From contig CAINGK010000223.1 of the NCBI GenBank assembly GCA_903848465.1, positions 1 through 38,725 on the forward strand: 38,725 nt of DNA, written 5' to 3'. A program made the position numbers and the translations under genes. Shown here one piece after another: positions 32,559 to 38,725 of this stretch; positions within the stretch are counted from its first letter, which is position 1, and each line of letters starts with the position of its first letter. Source of the stretch: an uncultured Verrucomicrobiota bacterium. GTDB lineage: Bacteria > Verrucomicrobiota > Verrucomicrobiia > Verrucomicrobiales > Verrucomicrobiaceae. Under the pieces are notes generated by a model. That model was not told where the DNA came from and did not search any database. It worked only from the letters and a program-made list of their open reading frames with translations.

Positions 32559-32623
32559 GTAAGCAAGGGAATGGGGGGAACAGAAATGATGAAATCAGAA
32601 GGACTGAAAGGGGAGATGATTTC

Positions 32624-32720
32624 AACGCGAATGGCCACGAATGATCGCGAATTTAAATGAATGGCGCTGGGTGGGGTTCTGATTCGTGGTTATTCGCGGG
32701 TATTCGTGGCCATTCGCGTT
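32624..32720. repeat. Perfect 19-nt inverted repeat with satellite units
   Basis: AACGCGAATGGCCACGAAT at 32624-32642 pairs perfectly with ATTCGTGGCCATTCGCGTT at 32702-32720. Further related units (ATGATCGCGAAT on the left, ATTCGTGGTTATTCGCGG on the right) extend the symmetry. It ends 90 nt before the superoxide dismutase stop and might act as its 3' structure. Confidence 0.8.
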
Positions 32721-32810
32721 GGTTTCATTTGGAGCTGAAAGCGACAAAGCGCGGGACGGGCTGGGCCGTTCCGCGCTTTGTGGGAAGACGAGTGTGTCAG
32801 CCAGCGGGAA

Positions 32811-33425
32811 TCAGCCGAGGGCGGCGGTGTAGCGGGCTGCGACTTCGGTCCAGTTCACCACGTTCCACCAAGCACCGATGTAGTCAGGGCGCTTGTTCTG
32901 ATACTTGAGGTAATAGGCGTGCTCCCAGACATCCAGCCCGAGGATTGGCGTGCCGCTGCCGTCCATGAGCGGGTTGTCTTGGTTCGGGGTAGAGGTGATG
33001 GCGAGCTTGCCATCCTTCACGATGAGCCAGGCCCAGCCAGAGCCGAAGCGGGTGATGCCAGCCTTGCCGAAAGCTTCCTTGAAAGCGTCGAAGCTGCCGA
33101 AGGTCGCGGTGATGGCCTCACCGAGAGCCCCGGTCGGAGCGCCACCGGCGTTCGGACCCATGATGTTCCAGAACAGGGTGTGGTTGAAGTGACCGCCGCC
33201 GTTGTTGCGGATCGGCCCCTGCACGTCGGCAGGCAGCTTGGAGATGTTTTTGCAAAGGTCTTCGATGGAAAGAGCTTCCAGGTCGGCCTTGCCAGCGATG
33301 GCGTTGTTCAGATTGGTGACGTAAGCGTTGTGATGCTTGCCGTGATGGATCTCCATCGTCTGCTGGTCGATGGTGGGTTCAAGCGCGTTCGTGGGATAAG
33401 GCAGCGGGGGGAGGGTAAAGGCCAT
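32811..33425 (-). CDS. sodA: Superoxide dismutase, Mn/Fe family
   Basis: A 204-residue enzyme that converts superoxide to H2O2 and oxygen. The metal ligands are H27 (MEIHHGKHH), H82 (NHTLFW), D165 and H169 (DVWEHAYY). GGGHFNH with Gly in place of the Fe-type Gln, and RFGSGWAWL with TPNQDNPLM, favour the Mn-type over the Fe-type, but metal choice is not certain from sequence. No signal peptide, so cytoplasmic. The ATG at 33425 begins the conserved FTLPPLPY; the frame open to 33476 is ignored. Divergent from the lipoprotein gene. Confidence 0.95.
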   Translation of the reverse strand: MAFTLPPLPYPTNALEPTIDQQTMEIHHGKHHNAYVTNLNNAIAGKADLEALSIEDLCKNISKLPADVQGPIRNNGGGHFNHTLFWNIMGPNAGGAPTGALGEAITATFGSFDAFKEAFGKAGITRFGSGWAWLIVKDGKLAITSTPNQDNPLMDGSGTPILGLDVWEHAYYLKYQNKRPDYIGAWWNVVNWTEVAARYTAALG

Positions 33426-33553
33426 GGTAGGGTGGGTGGGTTTGACGGTTCTGGGGTAATTATCGCGAATATTCACCGGAGCAAGTGGGAGAATACCCCA
33501 TGATGAACGAAAAAGACGTGGCGATGGCGGCGTTCCTACTCCACTTCACAACC

Positions 33554-34045
33554 ATGAAACGCGCCTTCCTCCTCCGCCTTGCCCTTGGCCTGATTTTGAC
33601 CTCCAGCCTGCCCTCTTGCAGCTCAGGATTTCGCTCCGCATGGAAAGCTGGCGGCTATGTCATTGCTCCAAACTCCATTATCACGACCCAGGAGTCCATC
33701 CAAAACCAACTGCCTCCAAGCAGGTGGGAGGGCACCTGGCATAGTGACGCCAGTGGTCACCATGGAGCACTGCGCTGCGTCACCTCCAGCGCCATCAATA
33801 TCCAAGGCGACCACGAATTCTTCTACCACGCCACCTGGAAGAAGATCCTCAGCGGCAGCTACAAGGCCGTACATACCGTGAAGATGCAAAAGGACGGCAC
33901 CTACGTCTTCAAAGGCGCGCACAAGATGCCCAAATCGCTCGGCGGCCTCTACTATTACGAAGGCACCATCAAGGGCGATGAGTTCAAGGCCAACTACCGC
34001 TGCTCCATGGACAACGGCACCTACACGATGAAACGCGTGCGCTGA
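33554..34045 (+). CDS. Small lipoprotein of unknown function
   Basis: A 163-residue exported protein. The N-terminus has a basic start, a hydrophobic core (LLRLALGLILTSS) and a lipobox-like LPSC with Cys22 as likely lipidation site. The mature part is beta-rich and basic, with a compact core (WEGTWHSDASGHHGALRCV, FFYHATWKKILSGSYKAVH) and a terminal strand NGTYTMKRVR; no enzyme motif is seen. The ATG at 33554 starts the signal peptide. It precedes the cyclase gene by 54 nt and may be co-transcribed with it. Confidence 0.75.
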   Translation: MKRAFLLRLALGLILTSSLPSCSSGFRSAWKAGGYVIAPNSIITTQESIQNQLPPSRWEGTWHSDASGHHGALRCVTSSAINIQGDHEFFYHATWKKILSGSYKAVHTVKMQKDGTYVFKGAHKMPKSLGGLYYYEGTIKGDEFKANYRCSMDNGTYTMKRVR

Positions 34046-34099
34046 GCAACCTCCCGCCGAGCTAGGGGTTCATTCCACGTCACGTTCGTGACAATCTGC

Positions 34100-36064
34100 A
34101 TGAAGTGGTTCCACAGCTTTCGCGCCAAGCTCATCCTCACCGTATTTCCCGTCGTCGCGGGCATCACCATCGCCACGCTGGTGCTGGCGGAGGTGAAGTT
34201 CATGCAGTCCTACCGCAAGCTGTTTGAGGAGCAGTTTGACTCCCAGATCGGCAACTACTCCTCGGCGAAAAAGAAGCGCATGGACGGGCTGTCCAACGTG
34301 CTCGACAAGATCGCCAAGCAGCCGGAGCTGCTGACGGCCATTTCGAAGAAAGACTTCTCCGCCGCCGGGCAACTGCTGCGCTCGCAGCTGGAGTCCTTGT
34401 CCGGTGACCGTCTGCTGAGCGAACTACCGGGCGGTCTCCTGCGACTGGGGGGCAGCGGCCCGGCGCCGAATCTCTCCCAGATGCTTGCGGGACACCTGAC
34501 CGGCAGTGACAAGGACAAAGAGAAGGACAAGGATAAAACCAGGAACCAACCGGGGATACGCCTGCCGCTCTCCCAGATGCCCTACATCGCCCTCATCGAC
34601 CCCGAGGGCAATTTCCTCGTGTCACCGAAAAAAAACGTCTCCGGCGGGCGGGACATTTTACCGCCGATAGTGCCCAAAGAAAGCGCCACCAGCGCCGAAT
34701 TTCGCCGCAAGTCCGGCAAGCTGCAGTGGCTGGGAGGCCGCAAGCTGGAGGACATTCTCAAGGAGCAGGAGGTCGGCTATCTGCGTGTCGAGTACGGTGA
34801 GGACAACCGCAGTGAGCAAGTGCGCGAGGTTTACATCACCCCTCTGCGAGAGCCAGAATCCGGCAAATTCCTTGGAGCATTTCTGTTTGGCCTCCCGCTG
34901 CAGGTGCTGGCTGAAAAAGTGCTCTATGAACAGACCAAGCATTCCGATCTCGGCGAGATCATGAGCGGCGTGTGGGTCGAAGAGGGGCTGGTCAGCACCA
35001 CCATTCCCAAGAACGAGCGGGAAATCGTCGCCGCCCACATCGCCGACTCGATCCACCACACGCACAAAACGCAGCGCGGCATGGCCGTACCGATCCATGG
35101 CCAGCGCCATCAGATTTACTACCGGGTGCTGAACCCCGGCTCCCCCTTCCCGCTCGCTGCGCAGGTGAACCTGTATCCGCTCGCGGCCATGGACAATGAA
35201 CTGGCCGACCTGCGGTGGGATGTGGGTGTGCTGGGGGTGGTGTCGTTGCTCATCGCGTTGATGGCGGTGCTGTATATTTCACGCGGGCTGTCAGGACCGA
35301 TCAGCGAGATCGTCAGCGGCACTCACCAGATCGAGCATGGCAACTTCGATGTGCGAGTGCCGGTGCGCAGTCAGAACGAGCTGGGCAAACTGGCAGCCTC
35401 CTTCAACGAAATGGCCGCCGGGCTGGCGCTGCAGGAGAAGTACCGCAGCGTGCTCAATGCCGTGGCCGACCGTTCTGTGGCGGAACAGTTGATCACGCAA
35501 AGCGGCACTCTCGGCGGTGAAATCCGGCACGTCACCATGCTGTTCTGCGACATTCGCGGTTTTACCGCCATCACGGAGAACATGCCGCCCGCAGACGTCA
35601 TCGAACTGCTCAATGAGCACATGACCGCCCTCACCGACATCGCCTACCAGCATGGCGGCATCGTGGACAAGTTTGTGGGTGACTTGATCATGGTGCTCTT
35701 TGGTGCGCCGCAGAGCACCGGTGAAGACGCGGTGCGTGGAGTGCAGTGCGCGCTGAGCATGCTCCAAGTACGGCGGAAATTGAACGAGGTAACCAAGCAC
35801 TCGCTGGAGGTGGGCATCGGCCTCGCCACCGGATCCGTCGTGGCGGGGTGCATGGGCTCGGACCAGCGCCTGAGCTACACGGTGCTGGGCCACCGCGTGA
35901 ATCTGGCCTCACGCCTGTGCAGCATCGCGCAGGCGGGGGAGATCGTCATGGACGAGGAGACCTATGAAGATGCCACGTCCTTTATCAACGCGGAGCCGAT
36001 GCCACCGATGCAACTGAAGGGGATTTCCGAGGCGGTGCATCCGTGGCGTGTAATGCCTTCGTGA
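34100..36064 (+). CDS. Membrane adenylate/guanylate cyclase with HAMP domain
   Basis: A 654-residue class III nucleotidyl cyclase receptor. First membrane helix about 9-31, extracytoplasmic sensor region about 32-372 (with a lysine/aspartate-rich stretch near 145 and a dCache-like segment), second helix about 374-396, HAMP about 395-450, cyclase domain about 475-650. Metal-binding aspartates are in FCDIRGF and KFVGDLIMV, and the transition-state Asn and Arg in VNLASRL. The Lys of DKFVGD and the YTVLG region fit ATP as substrate, so cAMP is the likely product. An in-frame GTG at 34088 is a possible earlier start. It suggests a signal-sensing role at the envelope. Confidence 0.88.
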   Translation: MKWFHSFRAKLILTVFPVVAGITIATLVLAEVKFMQSYRKLFEEQFDSQIGNYSSAKKKRMDGLSNVLDKIAKQPELLTAISKKDFSAAGQLLRSQLESLSGDRLLSELPGGLLRLGGSGPAPNLSQMLAGHLTGSDKDKEKDKDKTRNQPGIRLPLSQMPYIALIDPEGNFLVSPKKNVSGGRDILPPIVPKESATSAEFRRKSGKLQWLGGRKLEDILKEQEVGYLRVEYGEDNRSEQVREVYITPLREPESGKFLGAFLFGLPLQVLAEKVLYEQTKHSDLGEIMSGVWVEEGLVSTTIPKNEREIVAAHIADSIHHTHKTQRGMAVPIHGQRHQIYYRVLNPGSPFPLAAQVNLYPLAAMDNELADLRWDVGVLGVVSLLIALMAVLYISRGLSGPISEIVSGTHQIEHGNFDVRVPVRSQNELGKLAASFNEMAAGLALQEKYRSVLNAVADRSVAEQLITQSGTLGGEIRHVTMLFCDIRGFTAITENMPPADVIELLNEHMTALTDIAYQHGGIVDKFVGDLIMVLFGAPQSTGEDAVRGVQCALSMLQVRRKLNEVTKHSLEVGIGLATGSVVAGCMGSDQRLSYTVLGHRVNLASRLCSIAQAGEIVMDEETYEDATSFINAEPMPPMQLKGISEAVHPWRVMPS

Positions 36065-36114
36065 GATAGATGCATTTGCACCAATGCCGCCGCTGAGGCA
36101 CGTATGAAACAAGG

Positions 36115-37686
36115 ATGTCCACCGCCCGCCAGAAACCTGATCTCCTCGCCAAGCTGCGTGATGTGCCGCATGTGCCGGGCGTGTACATCATGCGGGACCG
36201 GCTGAACAATGTAATCTACGTGGGCAAGGCGCGGGATCTGCGCAAGCGACTGGCAAATTACTTCACCCCGGCGCGCTCGAAGCTGGCGGACAGGAAGACA
36301 CGGGCGCTCATCGCCAGCATCTGGGATTTTGACCTGCACGAGGTGCGTAACGACACCGAGGCGCTGGTGCTGGAAGGGCGGCTCATCAAGGAATTCCGCC
36401 CGCGCTACAACGTCAGCTTTCGCGACGACAAACGCTACTTCCTCGTGCGCGTACACATGGGCGATGCCATGCCCCGGCTGTCCACCACCCGGCTCAAGAA
36501 AGAGGATGGCGCACGTTACTTCGGTCCCTTTCCGCACGGCATGGCGCTGCGCACCACGCTGAACTGGCTAAACAAGAAATTCGGCCTGCGCGTCTGCCGC
36601 CCGCTGAAGCCCGGCGAGGCAGACTACAAGCACTGCTCCAACGACATCATCAAGAACTGCTCCGCGCCCTGCATCCTGCGCATTTCGCAGGAGGACTACA
36701 AGAAACGCGTCGAGCAGGCCTGCGAGTTCCTGGATGGGAAGTCGAAGGATCTCGTCACTGCTCTTGAGGGCGAGATGCAGCATGCCGCTGCAAAGCTCGA
36801 CTTTGAAAAAGCCGCCGAGTTGCGCGACATGATCGAAGACTTCAAAAAGACCCTCATTCCCACCCGCACCTTCGAGCGTGGTGCCCGGGCGCGCGTCATC
36901 CGCAGCATCGACCCGATGGCAGATGTGCAGGAGCTCAAGGAACTGCTGCACCTGGAAAAAGCACCGCTCGTCATGGAGTGCTTTGACATCGCGAACATCG
37001 GCACCGCGCACTGCGTGGCCAGCATGGTGCGCTTTAAAAACGGCGTGCCGGACAACTCCAACTACCGCCGCTACCGCATCAAATCGGTCACAGGTCAGAA
37101 CGACTTCATCAGCATGGCCGAAGTCATTCGTCGGCGTTTTTCGCGCATCCTGCTCGAAGGCCGCAAGGTGGCAGGTGACGACGCCGAGTTTTCCCAGGAA
37201 GCTCCCGCAGAAGCGCTGGAACGCGTTGCGGCAACCAGCAACAGATTCGTCACGCTACCCGATCTCGTGATCGTGGATGGTGGCAAAGGCCAACTCGGCG
37301 TCGCGGTGGCTGAGTTGCAGAAACTCGGGCTGCATGAGCTGCCGATCATCGGCCTCGCGAAAGAGCACGAAGAAGTCTATCGCCCCGGTGAAAGCCATCC
37401 CGTCATCATTCCCCATGAACGCGGTGCCTTAAAGCTGCTCCAGCGCATCCGCGATGAAGCCCACCGCTGGGCCAACGGCTACCACCAACTGCTCCTCGGA
37501 CGCCGCGTAGCAGAGAGCATCCTGGATGACTGCCCAGGCATCAGCAAGACACGCAAGGCCGCGCTGCTAAAGGCCTTTGGTTCAGTGACACGCCTGCGCA
37601 AAGCCACCGTGGAGCAAATCGCCGAAGTGCAAGGTATCAGCAAAGTCCTAGCCCAGCAGGTGCTAGAGTTTTTGGCGAGTCGGTGA
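36115..37686 (+). CDS. uvrC: UvrABC system protein C
   Basis: A 523-residue nucleotide-excision-repair endonuclease that makes both incisions next to a lesion with UvrB. N-terminal GIY-YIG nuclease: PGVYIMRD at 21-28 and IYVGKARDLRKR at 34-45, with VLEGRLIKEFRPRYN carrying the catalytic Glu. The cysteine-bearing NCSAPC block and the UVR motif (KLDFEKAAELRDMIE, about 224-238) follow, then the RNase-H-like nuclease (FDIANIGTAH, VIVDGGKGQLG, DEAHRWANGYH) and HhH repeats (CPGISKTRKAALLKAFGS, VQGISKVLAQQV). At 523 residues it is shorter than the usual 600 but all parts are present. Confidence 0.95.
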   Translation: MSTARQKPDLLAKLRDVPHVPGVYIMRDRLNNVIYVGKARDLRKRLANYFTPARSKLADRKTRALIASIWDFDLHEVRNDTEALVLEGRLIKEFRPRYNVSFRDDKRYFLVRVHMGDAMPRLSTTRLKKEDGARYFGPFPHGMALRTTLNWLNKKFGLRVCRPLKPGEADYKHCSNDIIKNCSAPCILRISQEDYKKRVEQACEFLDGKSKDLVTALEGEMQHAAAKLDFEKAAELRDMIEDFKKTLIPTRTFERGARARVIRSIDPMADVQELKELLHLEKAPLVMECFDIANIGTAHCVASMVRFKNGVPDNSNYRRYRIKSVTGQNDFISMAEVIRRRFSRILLEGRKVAGDDAEFSQEAPAEALERVAATSNRFVTLPDLVIVDGGKGQLGVAVAELQKLGLHELPIIGLAKEHEEVYRPGESHPVIIPHERGALKLLQRIRDEAHRWANGYHQLLLGRRVAESILDDCPGISKTRKAALLKAFGSVTRLRKATVEQIAEVQGISKVLAQQVLEFLASR

Positions 37687-37708
37687 GGAGGGCACTGCGT
37701 TTACAGCG

Positions 37709-37889
37709 GCGCGAGAGCGTTTTGGAACCGGAGCGCAGCGGGTCGAAGACCGCCGCAGGCAAATAGTCAGCCGCAGGCTGCCCGAAGGGTGAGCGCAGTG
37801 AATCAATGCGCCGGTCCTCCGGCGCTTTCGAGAGTCCACCGGCCTGCGAAAAGCTCCAGAGGACTGGAGCACTCCAAAACGCTGGCGCG
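37709..37889. repeat. Long inverted repeat upstream of the DUF4126 gene
   Basis: Arms GCGCGAGAGCGTTTTGGA at 37709-37726 and TCCAAAACGCTGGCGCG at 37873-37889 pair in 15 of 17 positions. Within lie smaller perfect hairpins, GCGCCGG TCCT CCGGCGC at about 37809-37826 and GCTCCAG / CTGGAGC at about 37853-37870. This fills the gap after uvrC; there is no gene in it. Confidence 0.75.
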
Positions 37890-37958
37890 ACTTACCATTC
37901 CAAAATGCGACGAATCTTGTTCCTCGCCCACTGCGGCCACCTGTGGTATCAGGCACTC

Positions 37959-38600
37959 ATGCAAATCCTCGAACAAATGGGGCTCGCGCTGGGACTCGCT
38001 TCGCTAGCGGGGCTGAACCTTTACCTCACGGTTTTCCTCACCGGTCTGCTGGTGCGCTTTGACGCGCTGCATCTCGCGGCGAAGTACCAAAACCTCGAAG
38101 TCCTCGGCCATGACTGGGTGCTGATCGCTGCGGGCATACTGTATGCCATCGAGTTCGTCGCAGACAAAGTGCCCTGGCTGGATTCGTTGTGGGACAGCAT
38201 CCACACACTGATTCGCCCCATTGGCGGCACCATCCTCGCCGCGCAGGCGCTGGGAAATCTGCCGCCACATATCGAGATGATCGGAGCGCTGCTCGCGGGC
38301 GGTGCCGCCCTGACCACCCACAGTGCCAAAGCGGGCACGCGCCTGCTGGCCAATCATTCACCGGAACCAGCTTCCAACATCGTGCTGAGCCTCGCCGAAG
38401 ACATCACCGTGGTAGCGGGCACGCTGCTGATGCTGCTGAAGCCCGTGCTGGCACTCTGCATTTTCTCGGCGGCGCTCATCATACTCTGGCTCATTCTGCC
38501 ACGCATATTCCGCGTGGTCCGGCGCTCGTTTGAGATCGTGCGGAACAAATGGCGGGCTGTGTTCCAGCGCGCCACGCCAGCAACGAATGCGCACGCGTGA
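37959..38600 (+). CDS. DUF4126 membrane protein
   Basis: A 213-residue protein with several hydrophobic segments and the GLNLYLTVFLTGLLVRF and GTILAAQALGNLPP blocks typical of DUF4126. Function is unknown in general; its members are usually predicted integral membrane proteins. The ATG at 37959 starts the conserved part (MGLALGLASLAGLN follows); ATGs at 37905 and 37806 would add residues lying in repeat DNA. It follows uvrC in the same direction but is separated by a large inverted repeat, so co-transcription is uncertain. Confidence 0.8.
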   Translation: MQILEQMGLALGLASLAGLNLYLTVFLTGLLVRFDALHLAAKYQNLEVLGHDWVLIAAGILYAIEFVADKVPWLDSLWDSIHTLIRPIGGTILAAQALGNLPPHIEMIGALLAGGAALTTHSAKAGTRLLANHSPEPASNIVLSLAEDITVVAGTLLMLLKPVLALCIFSAALIILWLILPRIFRVVRRSFEIVRNKWRAVFQRATPATNAHA

Positions 38601-38610
38601 CGCAGCGCTG

Positions 38611-38634
38611 TATTGTAGTACCGGCTTTAGCCGG
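38611..38634. repeat. Half copy of the TTTAGC hairpin repeat
   Basis: TATTGTAGTACC followed by the palindrome CCGGCTTTAGCCGG (38621-38634), the same arrangement as the left arm at 22675. It is followed by a related TAAAAGGCTTTAGCCTT at about 38675-38692. The window ends 33 nt later. Confidence 0.65.
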
Positions 38635-38725
38635 AATCTGGCCTGACCGCCTAAGGGGGTGTAAAGTCTGTTCTGTAAAAGGCTTTAGCCTTGCAATGCA
38701 CGCCCCATTGGGGGCTGCGGAGTGA

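Overview
The window is GC-rich bacterial chromosome and most probably comes from the Verrucomicrobiota (Prosthecobacter/Verrucomicrobium-like). This is an inference from gene style, not from a marker gene: a Ser/Thr kinase fused to PEGA and formylglycine-generating-enzyme domains, paired secreted PQQ-type beta-propellers, an EF-hand-tailed FAD oxidoreductase, a DUF4157 protein, and very many intergenic palindromes. No rRNA, tRNA, CRISPR array or complete insertion sequence was seen.

Layout. 1-1350: dispersed repeats around a small membrane protein. 1352-3278 (-): a radical SAM HemN-like enzyme followed by a possible chorismate-lyase-fold protein. 3737-6286 (-): a kinase-PEGA-FGE receptor. 6408-14680: the most unusual part. 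It holds a frameshifted DUF4157 (eCIS-associated) gene, a contractile-tail sheath gene whose N-terminus is reached only by a -1 frame change at a C/A run, a T4 gp19-type tube gene, an AT-rich gap with a possible broken small gene, and an operon of flavoprotein, LodA-like quinone-cofactor oxidase and LodB-like flavoprotein. 14863-18128: a GT83 (ArnT-like) glycosyltransferase coupled to a PIG-L deacetylase, divergent from a family 2 glycosyltransferase. 18377-22344: two secreted PQQ-propeller proteins ending in a clear terminator. 22796-28169: secreted enzymes (VOC protein, acetyl-xylan-esterase-like hydrolase, NAGPA-type protein, FAD oxidoreductase) separated by repeats. 28174-28868: a mobile-element scar with an ArdC/DnaA-N chimera and an integrase fragment. 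28980-31968 (-): thiL, tsaE, tsaB and an SMP-30 lactonase, mostly with 4-nt overlaps. 32137-38600: an unknown small protein, superoxide dismutase, a lipoprotein, a HAMP-linked nucleotidyl cyclase, uvrC and a DUF4126 membrane protein.

How it may work together. Sheath, tube and DUF4157 protein are hallmark parts of extracellular contractile injection systems, but no baseplate, spike, ATPase or cap gene lies in the window. The neighbouring LodA-type operon would make a secreted or cytosolic H2O2-generating oxidase; two flavoproteins instead of the usual one flank it. Whether the sheath/tube pair and the oxidase form one system is a hypothesis. Frame disruptions are confined to this region and the integrase scar, while the housekeeping genes are intact, which argues against general sequencing error and for decay or recoding.
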